A stretch of DNA of 64,000 bases from Biscogniauxia marginata (lineage: Eukaryota > Ascomycota > Sordariomycetes > Xylariales > Xylariaceae): contig MU404130.1 in NCBI GenBank assembly GCA_022695795.1, forward strand, positions 34,318 to 98,317, written 5' to 3'. The notes under the pieces are model-generated. The model worked only from the letters and a program-made list of their open reading frames with translations. It was not told the origin of the DNA and searched no databases. Numbering within the stretch: position 1 is the stretch's first letter; each line of letters starts with the position of its first letter. Both the position numbers and the translations under genes were made by a program. Positions 24,108 to 37,500 of this stretch are shown here, in pieces.

Positions 24108-26593
24108 AGTACACATTTCCCCAATTTCCATTGATATTCAGTATCCGCTTCAACTGTTACTAATACCGGAACGTATTTGGAATGATGAATGGAAGATAGA
24201 CATTAAGCAACCTCGGCACCTTGGCGGTACTTCTCTGGACTTAAAAGCACTAAAGATGTGACAGCCTTTGGAAGAATATAGCATGGGGAGGGAAAGGGGG
24301 GGAGGGTCGGCTTGAACAATGGATTGGTAAGGTGTCATGTGATACAAAAAAGGGACAAAAAGCAAATAAAAACCACACTGGACTGGAATGTTGAAGGCGG
24401 AGCTGGAAAGACAAAAGAAAATTGGTCAACACTTTTCGGGGCGCGGGGGTGTTCTCTCGGAACGGACCACGAAGTCCTGCCTGCCTGGCCGACGTTGGTC
24501 AATCCTTTGTCTTGCGGATCTTCGACCAAGTCGCCTGATATACATTGAACTTTTCGATCTTGATGGACGGACCAACAAACTTGTACATGGATGGAAATAT
24601 GTAGCAGGACTGGACTTGAATGGCGGCATAGCGCAGGGAGTGTAAAGGGTATATCCTTGGCCTTTATTCTCGAGCCCCGAACTTATTCCCCTAAGTTATT
24701 GTATTTCCTTTTTTTTGACTGTTACCATTTTCCTTTCTACCTGTGTCTTTTCTCCCGTATCTTCTTTCTTTCCTGTCATTCTTGTCATTCTTGTCTATCA
24801 TCATACTCAAAAGATCGGTTCTTTTGTCCCTAAAGGTCATATGGACGATCGGCTTGAACGGCCGTAGTTAGTTTGAGGAGTCAGGAGTGACGGTTGGCTG
24901 GCAGCATCCACTCTAGGGCGAAGGAACATGGCATTGATTATTGGCTGGTTTGGCTCTGACCAACAGTAGTCCTGATTGTCCTCTGCGACAACATATCAAT
25001 GAACCTTGGCTCAAGGCAATGTTCCTTCTCGGTTCTTTAGCCCTGCGTTCATCCATACGAGGATACGGATAGCAAAGTAAAATAATAGGTTGTTGACATT
25101 AACCGTGGAAGTTAGAGATCCGGCTACAGACAGCAGGGGCACCGTTTATAATTGTTCCTGGCGAGCTACTGTTGCATATTCAAGATATAAGGGGAAAGAG
25201 AGTCAAAGACATGGGGGGGCCATCTGCATCGCCCCTTATAAGCAACTGTCTTTTCTTAACCGCGCTGTTGTGACTACTATTGGGATTACTCCGTGGGACT
25301 GGCAAATAATAGCGCCATTGCTAATGCTCAAGCCCATTATTTAGACCGCTATTGTTGACAATCCATTGGGACCAGTCATCTCAGTTGATATAAATCTTGC
25401 GGACATGATCAGCCTATCTGTGTCATTTCTACACATATAGACTGGCGGTTGATGGACCTGGTTAAGATATAGGACTATTTTATTTTTGGCTGTATTAAAG
25501 CAAGATTGTGATTTGTTTCCATCACTTATCTCTCCGTCTATACTGCTGTTATTGTATGGGTAAGATTTCCGGCTACATCTTGTCACACCCCCTTCCCCCT
25601 AATCTACCTATGCACTCGCTCCACGTATCATTTGCTTTTGAGCCCTGCTCATCTGCGAAGTTGCTGTCTCCATCTGAACAGGCCTTGCTCAGGCGGATGG
25701 CGCGTGACAATGCAATATTGAGGCTGTGACCTTGGGCATGTTGGTGTTTTTATAACTTGATACCGTCAAGTGAGATGGTGGATGCCCTAGACGTTGTTTC
25801 TTCGTCGACCTTCGAGTCGCATAGTTCTCCTCTTTCGTCTCAAGTGGTATAAACCCGCCAATATAGCAGCTACACACCAGCCTGTGGTGAATCCTCTTGA
25901 GGAAACTAAAGGAAGAAAGGGATGGGTAGAATGTATTTACACCGTGTAGCGAAGTAGATGTAGTATGGAGGTAAGACGAGCAAGTAGTTTACATTTGGTG
26001 TCTTCCCCTTTCAAGTGTATTGGCTAGGAGTTTCCTACGAGTAATATGGGGTTGTTTTCTGCGGTGGTCATCCTTGACATGGGTAGGTTGCTACTTGTGT
26101 AGTTGGTGCCTCTCTAGGGCAATGGGTTTACGATGTCACCGAGATGACGAAGGATAGATAAGAAGCCCCGAAGAGCTGTCTAGTACCTAACGTGAAAATA
26201 TCGCAATCATTCCCTTGTGAGACTATCTTATACTATTTACCTATAGCTGGTTCAATATCACCACGCTTAGCGCCTTCTCTTCGCGTGCTGTAGCTAGTAT
26301 CTTACATAACTATTCCGACGTATAGGTGTAGAGACAGAAGTTTCTGCTAGTGACTAGGACACCCGCTAGCAACTAGAGAGGGTATATTTTTCATTTGCCT
26401 GTTATCACATTGCTTGCCAGCGTAGGCTCACAGGATCTGCATCTACGCAAGTGCACGCTTTACACCATGTCCCTTATAGCCTTGATATCCCTGCCGTTAT
26501 ATGATCAGGCAACACAGAGCAAATCCGAATCAAGCCATTAGCCAAGGTCTATAAAAGGACCTACTAACGAGGCGGTAAAGATCTGTTATCCGA
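24108..26593. other. Long intergenic spacer between convergent genes
   Basis: About 2.5 kb between the stop codons of the Nrp1-like gene and XRN1. Frames of 60-85 codons occur on both strands without protein-like character. The ends should hold the 3' untranslated regions. A non-coding RNA cannot be excluded, but nothing in the sequence shows one. Confidence 0.5.
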
Positions 26594-29500
26594 CTACTGA
26601 ACACCGCCGCGAGCCCCTCGCCCATGGTCCCTGCCGCCACGGCCTCGTCCACGACCACGACCGCCTCCATGTGCATCTAACCCGGGGGGCGGTGGGACAG
26701 CGTTATATGACTGTTGGTTCGAGATTCTACCTGGATCTAACGCCTGGAGATGATTTATACTAGGCGTAATATGTGATTGCATCGACCCTGATGTTACTAT
26801 CCCACCTCTACCACCACGCTGGCTGCGTCCACCCCGCCTACTGCCGGGTAGCTGTGAAGTATCTTGACTGCTTGCTGGTAGCCTTTGCCCATTTTGAATA
26901 GGACGATACACCATAGTGCTATGCTGAAGGCGCGGAGCAACATTAGACCCATTTTGGGGCTGACTACCTCTACTATAGGAGGCATGACGATTGACACCGT
27001 TCGCAGCGCCTCGCCAGCCCCCCCTAAGAGGAGGGGGTGCTGAAGCATCTCGGAGTTGAGGTCCGCTTACTACACTATAGCCCTGCGGTGATAAAGTTGA
27101 CTGTACAGAGCGTCTTTCAAGACTGGTCTTCGAACTAGCGATGACCTGCCTGTTCGTAGTGTTAAGTACCGAATTAGCTGACACTGTCTGCCCACGGAAC
27201 GCCTCACAGCGACCGCCAAGTGTTGTCCCATTCATGAATGTATTGTCGCAAAGAATATCGATCATGTGTTGGTTGCCAACTGTGCTGATACCAACTACAG
27301 TCCCCTTCGAAGCAATGGGAACCTTTCCGGAAGCCTGGACGTAGACAACGCGATCTCCCAAGCTGAATTTTTGACCACCAAGTCGTTGTTCGGCGTCTCT
27401 GGGGTGTAGGAGGGCAGATCGAGGCACTCCCTTGAGTTTCTTGCAGTCCGGCTTGAGGTTTGGTTCACTTAACGCATCCGCGGCCTTTTGAAGTTGAATG
27501 ACGACGTCGGAATCTAGTTGTTGGGCGTCGAGAGGGACACGCTCGAACTTGCTGGTCTCTATGGTTTTGAGCCATGCTCCGATTTCCTTGATCTTGGCGC
27601 TGGCTACCTCACTATCAGGCCATAACTGCGTTTCGCTCAACTCTGATCCGGAAGGATTACGCATAATGGCAGCAAAGAAATCGGGGAATAACGTCATGTA
27701 ATTCACCAACAATGCGATCGCAGCGTGGCTGAATTCCCATCCTGAGGCAGATTTCCGAGAGTACCCAAGAACTTTCTGTTTTTTACCCTCAAACTTGAGG
27801 TTCAACCCTAGGTTGACTTTCATGCTCCCTCCTATTGTATGGACATAGAAGGACGACGTGATCTTGCTTAAGATAAGGGGGTGAAGGCCGAGCTCCTTGG
27901 CGACAGCATATGATGGCTTATAGCGGTTCTGCTGTTCAGACCGGCGGATGATGGGGCGTGCAAAGTCGGTTTCCTTGACTGCCGGTATCGATACTAGGAT
28001 TTCGGCTCGATTATCATCATGCCCAAGGACCTCAAGGGGGCGCCCATAACCGTATTCGCCGAGGAAGAAAGCATGGGTTCCAACGGGGAATTCCTCCTCT
28101 AAAGGCAACGCAGCTCTTTCGATGAATCGTTCATCTTCGCTAACAACCTCGTCGACAACGACTTGTGTTGCATAGTCTATCTCCATGCCCGGTATCAGCC
28201 CATACTCCTTGACGGTGGCACCCTCGTCTGTTTTGACAAGCCCCTTGAGCATTTCGACATGGATCATTGACTCCACGGAGCCGATAATAATACCAAGTCG
28301 CTTGCTATAAAAGTTCTCAATACGGGAGGCCTTTTTGACCCACTCCTCTATATCCCTGGCTGAGTGATGTGTTTGAATGACCTCAGAGCTCGTTGGGCCG
28401 AGTGAGTAGTTGAAAAGTTCGTCAGAAACTCGAACGACCCTCGCTTCTTGTAAGAAAGGGTACCCAACATGACATAGCTGCCCTAACTTAACCTTGGCTA
28501 GCTCAATTTTGCTGCGCATCTCTACATCAGCCAGAGTGACCACCATGCTTTCGTTGCGACTTTCCTGTTGAAAAACGTTAACCCCGTGGAAGCCAAGAGC
28601 CGCATTGTACGGTAGCGTAGCGAGACTAGGGAAGCCCGCCAAAGCATCAATGCCCAACTTGGCTCCTTCAACCAAGCCGACGTACAACTCCAGACCTTCG
28701 GTTGTGGGTAGGTCAAATATATTCTCAACACAGCGACAATGGGGTATATCTGGGAAGATGCCAACCATAGATGAAGGATAGATGAAGTCAACATTGGGGT
28801 CAAAGGTGAACTTCAGTGAGACACCAAAGTCGTTACGAGCCGTTTCGTCCGCCGTGAGGAGTTTATTTCGGGGCGCCATTGCAGATAATAGCCGCTTTTC
28901 GTCAATGAAAGGGATCTTAACAACAGCCTCCCATTCCATTTTTTTGCCATTCATGTCAAGCTCGAAATCTCGAGGATAAAAATCGATGATAGGGGACATC
29001 GGATCCGTCATCAGACTGTGATAGGCGGCCGGGACAATCTTCTTGCTTCGGTCAGGTAAAACTCCCATGAGCTGCTCAAATGGTCTAAAGGGTTGACCCA
29101 GTTCGAAGTTTAGGTCGGCATTTAATCCTTTCATTACGTCTATAATGACTAGTAAGCGGATGATCAAAGAGACTAGCGGCGCTTTAGAATGTTACCGGAA
29201 GTCATGGGAGAATAATGGTAGCCGTAGAACCATGGCCAGGAGACCACTCCCCTGTAATAGTAGTATAATACCCATTGCAGACCTTGCACATAGTTTTCGC
29301 AGAGCTTGATCAACTCTGAGTCCTTGGTCTTGGAGGGCCATTGGAACTTTTCTGCATAATATTTATCCTTCCACTCGAGGAATTTCTCCTTATATTTGGC
29401 TTGCATGGAGGCTTGGGCTTCTTCGGCAGAAAGATCAACGACTTGGGCATTGTCGTAACGCTTCACAACCCGAAGTAGTGCCAGTTGCCCCTCTTCCTCC

Positions 29501-31004
29501 TCCTCCTCCCCATCATTTCCAGCCCCGTCAGGTTTCGTGGGAAATGCCAGAAGTAGATTGCGCCGTCCTTCGTCATCTTCGACGGTACGCCATTCGATAT
29601 GAAGACTATCGGCAGAATCCTGCACAAATTTGCGGTCTGCGGCATTAAGATCATGACCAAGATCTAAGGGGGCGGGCGGGCGTTTGTTTACGTAGTTGCG
29701 GATCTTCTTCCATAGTTCTTTTTGTGAACTGGTTATGATGAGCTTCCCCTTGGGTTTGACAGGCTCCTCGCCGTTGACCTCTGCTAGTTGTTTGCTCTTT
29801 AGCCACTTCGAGTCGGCATATTCATGCTCAAAATGCCGATATTCCTCCTTGGATAACTCTTCCAGAAGCAGGCCCAAACGTGAGAAATTGATAACACCAC
29901 CTTCGTTAATGTATCCGTCACACTGCGGAAGGACCAGCTTATAGATGCGAAACATATTCGCTAATGCTCCTTCATTGATGTGTAGGTGGGGTAGATTTGG
30001 AAGAAAGTCATTCCCGACGAAGAATGCCATGAGGATGAAGTCATCTATAATCCTTTCCATGTCAAAGGGGACCTTCATACACCCCTCCTTCTTCAGATCT
30101 TGAAACTCCAACTCGAGATATTCACGCACAATATAAAGATGTAGCAGATAAAAGTTTTGGTGCTCCAACTCCTTGGACTTAGTTTTCGAGGAGCGACCAA
30201 AGGTTACCTCCTCTCGAAGTAGGCAGAAATGAGGGTCGTGACTCAGAAGTCCCAGCATGATGAGATCAGCATCGAGTCCGTACAGACAATGACGGACGTT
30301 TGAATGATAATCGGGCTGAGCCTTGGCGTTCCTGATGTACTCCATGATCTTGTGCTCGCCCTCGCCGGGAACTTCGTGGCCGGACAAGACAATATCGCAA
30401 CCCTGCCAATCGGAATCTTCCGAAATCTTCTTGTTGATGAAATATTTCAACTGCTGGGTGAGCTTAGCCATGAACTCGGTGCCGGGGGTGATGCAGTTGC
30501 TGTCGAAAGGATCCTGCTTAGGCAGCTCTACGCCCTCCCGAATGGCCTTGTCACGGGCCTGTTCAGCATCCAGGGCTGTCCGAAAGCGACGAGCTCGCTG
30601 CTGGTTCATCTTAGCCCGGGGGGCCACGCCGTCAATGGCCATGAAGAATAGTTTCTTGGGCTTGATCTTGCCGAAGAGGTGTTCGATATAATTAAATATT
30701 CGGATGAACATTTCGTCTTCGCTGAGCCGAAAGGAGGTGTCAGACGAGTCCTTGTGGGTGCAGTTGTGGATAATGCCATTCATATCCAGCTATGTGTGTC
30801 AGCGGAGAAGGACAAAGGACAGGAAAGAACGGGGCTTGCCGCACATATAGATTGTCGAACTCGGGGATGCGGTTCTCGGCGATGAGCTGGGATATGGCGG
30901 GATACCTCTCGGAGAGCCATCTGAAAAACTTGGGAACACTGGATTTCCGTCAGCAGGCAAGTTGAAGCACATTGCGGCGTGTTTTCCATGATGACGAACC
31001 CCAT
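26594..31004 (-). CDS. xrn1: 5'-3' exoribonuclease 1
   Basis: Main cytoplasmic 5'-3' mRNA exonuclease, degrading decapped mRNA in P bodies. Four exons (31004-31000, 30938-30845, 30789-29196, 29139-26594) give 1412 aa. The first coding exon is only 5 nt (ATGGG) yet restores the invariant start MGVPKFFRWLSERYP. Acidic catalytic residues are present in LDMNGIIHNC, GHEVPGEGEHKIMEY, GLDADLIML and GNDFLPNLPHL. The D1-D4/SH3-like region follows (residues from about 700), including SSFYVHTIGGSMKVNLGLNL and GDRVVYVQASGKVP. The C-terminus is low complexity and ends in RGG repeats (GRGRGRGGRDHGRG), typical of RNA binding. Shares an 800-bp divergent promoter with hat2. Intact and surely functional. Confidence 0.97.
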
Positions 31005-31807
31005 AGTGGCAAGATGCCTGGCAAACAACTATACAAAAGAAGAAGACCTGTCGGAGAGGAGAGTTAGGCAGGTAGCAAGCCTGAATGTCGGTACCTGGCG
31101 CGACGCCTAAGGAAATTTCCGATGAGGGACGGTTGAGATGAAGAATGAACAAAGGTTATATGGAACAAGTAATGTGATTGAAATACTGCCGAGCACGGAC
31201 GGGGCAATACATCGGGGGCAAGCTTTAGAGCTTGAGGAAGGAGAGGGTCAAAAGGAATACAGACGGTGGTGCCGAGGTGTGTATCGTATTGTGTCGTGCT
31301 GTCGCAGCAATTTGTAGAGTCATTCCGGCGAGTATTTTATTCGGGAGTGATAACCTACCAATGGACGTACCTGAGTACACCTACCTGACACGTCCATGGA
31401 TGGACAACGAGCCTCGCGCGCAAGCCACAAGTGGGTTTATGCAGCCTCAAGACCCCACAGATGATGTACCTTACCTACCTATGTACATACATACCTACAT
31501 AGGTACCTAGTGCACTACATAGGTACATACATATGTACCTACGGATGTACATAAAACCTTACCTAGGTAAGTACCTATATACACTAACTACATGTAGACT
31601 AGGACACAACGCAAAGATGCTAAATGTTGCACTTTACGCGCACCGCGTTTCCATCTCTACCTCGACCTTATTTGCATTTTGCGTCTGCTCGCCCACTTAC
31701 TGTCATTTGATTTCTTCTCTCTCTGCTTCACATCAATTACCCCATTTCCGCCTCAGTAACCATCGGGTTGTGCCAGTCGATTCTAAGTCCGAGAAATACA
31801 TTCCGCC
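31005..31807. promoter_or_regulatory. Divergent promoter region between xrn1 and hat2
   Basis: The 803-bp gap drives xrn1 to the left and hat2 to the right. It contains a dense run of TACCTA/TAGGTA words at about 31370-31590, including ATAGGTACCTAG and CCTTACCTAGGTAAG palindromes. The last 150 bp before 31808 are pyrimidine-rich on the plus strand, a usual 5' leader of fungal genes. No defined activator site is claimed. Confidence 0.6.
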
Positions 31808-33412
31808 ATGGCGCCTGCCCAGGTCATTGACGACGTCGAGAGTTAGTTGACCTCCCCTCTATTTCCATACGACATCCTATTAGGTATTGACAACCTTATC
31901 ACTAGTGGATGTGGCGGCCCAGGAGTGCGAGGAAGAGGAGGAGCAAAGACTAATCAATGAAGGTACTATTTCCCTTCCCGCTCTACCACCGGCCACCATC
32001 GCCTGACTTTTGGCAGAATACAAAACGTGGAAGAAAAATTCTCCCTTTCTCTACGACATGATCCTGAGGTGAGTCATGTACCAGCGCATGGGCTTGAATT
32101 CCTTCTCACTAAATGTAGCACTGCCTTGCCATGGCCTACTCTCACCGTCCAGTGGTTTCCCGACGTTAAGGAACCCGAGGGGAAGAACTGTCGAATCCAC
32201 CGAGTTCTGATCGGAACCCATACTGCCGACGGGAAACCGAATCACGTTCAGATCGCAGAGGTTGAGATTCCGAAGGCTACTCGTCCTAGCGCGCGTGATT
32301 ATGATGAAGACCGAGGCGAGATTGGCGGGCATGGCAAATCCTCGACATCTGCCGAGATGGCAGCTATGAAATGGAATGTCGTCCAACGTATTGATCACCC
32401 TGGCGAGGTTAACAAGGCACGCTACTGCCCCCAGAATCCCGACTTGATTGCTACTCTAGCCGTTGATAGCAAGATTCTTGTCTTTGATCGAACTAAGCAT
32501 AGTTCCGAGCCCAACGGCAAGGTCAACCCGCAAGTTGAGCTTGACGGACACGATAAGGAGGGCTTCGGCCTTAATTGGAACCCCCACGCCGAGGGGTCGT
32601 TGGCATCGGGTAGCGAAGACCAGACAGTTTGCCTCTGGTATGCCGCTAAAACATGCCTCTATCCTCACCACTAGCTGTACTAATACGTTCAAATAGGGAT
32701 CTCAAGTCACTCCAGGAAGGCAGTAGTACTCTGAGCCCTGCCCGCCGGTTTACTCATCACACCAACATCGTTAACGATGTCCAGTACCACCCAATTTCTA
32801 GGAGCTTCATTGGCAGTGTCTCTGATGACCTGACTCTGCAGATCTTGGATGTGCGACAGCCATCCAACATTCAGTCATCACTAGTCGCCAAGGACGGCCA
32901 CAGCGATGCTATAAATGCGCTAGCCTTCAATCCATCTACAGAGGTGCTGGTTGCGACAGCTTCTGCCGACAAGACCATTGGCATATGGGATCTGCGCAAC
33001 GTAAGGGAGAAAGTACATACACTTGAGGGCCATCAAGATGCCGTCACCTCGCTTTCTTGGCACCCTCATGAAGCCGGAATCCTTGGTAGTGCTAGCTATG
33101 ACCGACGAATTATCTTCTGGGATCTAAGCCGAGTTGGTGAAGAGCAGCAACCAGATGACCAAGAGGACGGTCCCCCGGAGTTGTAAGTGTTGCGAAGCGT
33201 ACCCACGCAAAGTACTTGGCTAATTATCTTCCCCAAGGCTCTTTATGCATGGCGGTCATACGAACCATCTTGCTGACTTCAGCTGGAACTTGAATGATCC
33301 TTGGCTAGTTGCTAGTGCTGCTGAGGACAACATGCTCCAGATCTGGAAGGTTGCTGACTCAATCGTTGGCAAAGATGAGGCAGATCTTCCACTGGACGAA
33401 CTTGGCAGGTAA
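31808..33412 (+). CDS. hat2: Hat2/RbAp46-48-type WD40 histone-binding protein
   Basis: Histone H4-binding subunit of the type B histone acetyltransferase; related Msi1-class proteins serve in CAF-1 and other chromatin complexes. Six exons give 440 aa. The N-terminal helix with EYKTWKKNSPFLYDMILS is the family hallmark, followed by the first blade block ALPWPTLTVQWFP and WD repeats ending in QTVCLWDL, LTLQILDVRQ, KTIGIWDLRN, RRIIFWDLSR and NMLQIWKV, with DQEDGPPELLFMHGGHT typical of this family. I end the CDS at TAA 33410-33412, after DLPLDELGR, as in relatives. A GT at 33409 and an AG before 33506 would instead splice in frame and extend the protein by 39 basic residues to 33626. Whether Hat2 or another RbAp48 paralogue needs phylogeny. 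Confidence 0.93.
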
Positions 33413-34506
33413 AGAAGAGGTGGCGCGAAAATCCAATCTAGCCTAGGCTGAGAGGCGAAGTGGTGGAAGCTTCATCAAAATTGGCTGACTCCCTATCTTT
33501 CCTAGGGATATCAAGATGAACAAAGGCAGGCGTAGATATCTCTACGACCTAATCAGAGAGCAACACACAAGGGATCTCCGGGAGGCTCGTTTGCTTAACC
33601 GGAGCGGAAAGCTACAAAACGACTGATGCGAATAGATACCCTTACGACATGGTGCTAAAGCCTCATGACCTTGCCAATGTGAAGCTTAAAAGTATATCCT
33701 CGCTGTCCAACCACTTAATGCTCAATAAGGTAGGTTTCCTATCTAGGTACCTGTTATCTCCTTTTGTTCAGTTCTCCGCAGTGTGACGGGTGTGCCTACC
33801 AGGTATGTGGGCAAGTCTTGAAATTTGGACAATGGCCTAGGTAGTAGGTATGTTGAGGTCAAATTTGCGTAAGGCAGATAGATGACATGGGTGCTACCTT
33901 ATGTGGAGAGGCGCTAGGCTACAAGGTAGGTACATATGTATAATAAGTACCTGAGGTACATGTAAGTTACCCAGTGCGTGCTGATAGTTCCATGTATCTT
34001 GTTGCAGTTAAGGGCAACGATAAAGACTCCTTAGACCCACTGTTCGTTGCAGCCCATAGATGTGTTTTAAATAGGTACATCATGTGCTACCTAATGGAAC
34101 AAGGTGTGGGCTACATACCTAGGTACCTATGCACTTACTATAGAGGGCCACTTTATAGCTGCGCTAGTATGCACTACGGGGGTTTTTCAGGGAATTGAAG
34201 TCTACCATCTGGCATACATGCACCATAAGGCACGCTTACCCACACTACGTGTAGACGTCTAGGTGGACTTTTCTTTGTTTCTTCACATTGTTGTCTCCAT
34301 TTACCTACATTCATCTGCTTTGACTGGTGTTGTCTGCTAGTGTTTACTGGTTCTCCCCATTTCTGACGGTGTACCGAATTTGATAGTGACGAACAGGGTG
34401 GCATCTATCCTTCCTCCCAATCTGGTAGATAGATAGGCACTATCGAAGCGACTCATTAGAGCTCAGACACCTGCTGCTGACTTCTGGGGCATGCCCCGAT
34501 ACGGGA
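33413..34506. other. Spacer between hat2 and neo1
   Basis: Starts with the possible in-frame alternative last exon of hat2 (33506-33626). The rest is rich in TAGGTACCT-type words (for example near 33743, 33930, 34075 and 34120). No independent gene is seen; the final part is the neo1 promoter and leader. Confidence 0.5.
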
Positions 34507-37500
34507 ATGCCGCTCTCAACACCATACCGTTCGACCGAACCGCCAGATTCCCCAGAGGTCGAATCCGACTCCGATGCGGACCTAGATCTCCAAGAACTCG
34601 ATCCTACGACCGCTTCCCATCTCCAGCGTTCCAAACCAAGTCCCGAACAGCGAGCGCCGCGGATTGCTTTGCGAAGTCTCCGGATGGGCGGCTTGAGGCG
34701 GCCTGGAAATCGTAGTCGCGACTATGGAGAGCTCGGCCGCAATAGGGGTGGAGACGAGGACGCCATGGCTTTGTTAGACGACGATGCGCAGGGACATGTT
34801 TATCCTGCCGGTGATGATGCACCTCTCTTGGACGAGCATGGTCCTCGTCCCCAGAGGCGGTCCTTTACCAACGACCGGCTCCAGAATCTGGCACGTCTGG
34901 GTTCTTCTCTGAAGCTGCCCAGCTTCATGTCAAGCAGCCATGCAAATCCTCACGAAGATGATGATACTATCGCCAAGGAGGAGGATGATCCGTCGAGCTC
35001 GAGGGTCATCGCCGTCGGCTCGTCTCAGTCGACACGCTATCCACCAAACCTCGTCTCAAACGCCAAGTACACCGCCATTACCTTTCTTCCCGTCACTCTA
35101 TACAACGAATTTTCTTTTTTCTTTAACATGTACTTTTTACTAGTCGCCTTGTCTCAAGCTATTCCGGCTTTGCAAATAGGCTATCTGACAACATACATCG
35201 CCCCGCTAGCCTTTGTACTCGTCATTACCATGGGTAAGGAGGCGTACGACGACATCGAAAGACGTCGGAGGGACAACGAGGCCAACTCAGAAGAGTACGC
35301 GGTACTTTACTTCGACGAACCCGGCCAACAACCGACAACCCTGTATCCTCCAAGGAAGCTCAAGTCGGCTTCAATACAGAAAGGTCACCGGTACACGGCA
35401 AGCCAGAGGGATCGATTATCAGACATTCAAGAGGAGGAAGAGCAGACCGAGGGTCACGGACGAAGTGAATCATCTTCTTATGTCCAAGAAATCAGCAAGA
35501 AGTCTCGGGACCTCAAGGTTGGTGATGTTTTAAAGCTAAGCAAGGGCCAGCGCGTCCCAGCAGATGTTGTTATACTGAAATGTATGACTTCAGAGGGCAC
35601 CCAGGGCCAGGAACTAGTGTCTGAGTCATTACTGGTCGACCCATTTCAAGATGATGCTGGTCATAGTGTTTCGGCCTCCGCAAAGGGGAAAGACCGGGAG
35701 CCAAGCAGCCCACAGACGGCCGAAGGCAACTCGGCCGGCGAGACTTTTATTAGGACGGACCAACTTGATGGCGAGACTGATTGGAAGCTTCGACTTGCCT
35801 CTGTTTTAACACAGTCACTTCCTCTTGAGGAATTCGTTCGTGTCCAAGTCACAGGTGGAAAGCCGGATAAGAAGGTCAATGAATTTATTGGCACGGTTCA
35901 GTTGATGTCAACCAGACATGACGTGCTAAGCTATCAGCCTCATGGAGATGTAGGTGACGGAGGCGAGACCGCCCCGTTATCTATTGACAACACGGCCTGG
36001 GCAAATACCATCATTGCCTCACAAGCTACCACTATAGCTGTTATCGTCTATACTGGACCTCAGACTAGGTCGGCCCTTTCTACATCACCATCTCGCTCGA
36101 AAACTGGCTTATTGGAACATGAGATAAACTCGTTAACTAAGATACTGTGTGCCTTAACATTAGCCCTGTCTATTGTTCTCGTGGCTTTGGAAGGGTTCGG
36201 AAGTACAGAGGGTAGCGTCTGGTACGTGAAAATCATGCGTTTTCTCGTGCTATTCTCGACAATTGTGCCTATCAGTCTCCGGGTCAACTTAGACCTTGGG
36301 AAGAGTGTTTATTCATGGTTTATTCAACGAGATTCAGGTATCCCGGGTGCAGTGGTACGGACGAGCACCATTCCAGAGGACCTTGGACGAATCGAATATC
36401 TACTTAGTGATAAGACGGGTACTCTTACTCAGAATGAGATGGAGATGAAAAAGATCCACGTCGGCACTGTATCGTATGCTAACGAGGCGATGGACGAGGT
36501 TACGGCACATATCAGGCATGGCTTCGTTGGAGCTTTGAACAGTAACGCGTTGGTTACCCCATCATCGTCGTATAGTACTACCACTGGAGTCACAGCAACC
36601 CGTACCCGACGGGAGATTGGTACAAGAGTACGAGATGTTGTCTTGGCGCTAGCGCTCTGTCACAACGTGACACCGATCGTGGAAGAAGAAGACGGCCACA
36701 CAGTCACATCATATCAAGCTTCTTCCCCCGACGAGATCGCCATAGTGCGGTGGACCGAATCTGTCGGCCTACGGCTTACCTATAGGGACCGGAAGGGCAT
36801 GATCCTCGAATCAACAGAAACGGGAAAGACAGTAGTACAGGTCCGAATATTAGACATTTTTCCTTTCACTTCAGATGGAAAGCGCATGGGTATTATTGTA
36901 CAGTTCTACGAACAACTGCAGACCTCACCATACGACTTAAACGGTGGAGAAATCTGGTTCTACCAGAAGGGTGCCGACACGGTTATGGGATCTATCGTAG
37001 CTGCAAACGACTGGCTAGACGAGGAGACGGCGAACATGGCCCGAGAAGGCTTGAGAACTTTAGTGGTTGGTCGCAGGAAGCTGACTCTTGATCAATATCG
37101 GGGGTTCTCCAGGGGTTACCAGGGGGCGTCTTTGTCCATCAATGGCCGTGATGCTAACATGCAACGTGTTGTTGCCCAGTTTCTTGAGTATGATCTAGAA
37201 TTGCTAGGGGTGACGGGCGTGGAGGACAAGCTACAAAGGGATGTGAAGCCATCCCTAGAGCTCTTGCGCAATGCAGGCATCAAGATCTGGATGTTGACTG
37301 GCGACAAGGTTGAGACAGCCCGCTGTGTTGCTGTAAGCTCAAAACTGGTTGCACGAGGACAATACATATACACGGTCGCCAGACTCAAACGAAAAGACAA
37401 CGCCCAGGACCATCTCGACTTCCTTAGGAGCAAGACTGATTCTTGCTTACTCATCGACGGTGAGAGCTTGACGCTCTTTTTAACCCACTTTCGGCTTGAA

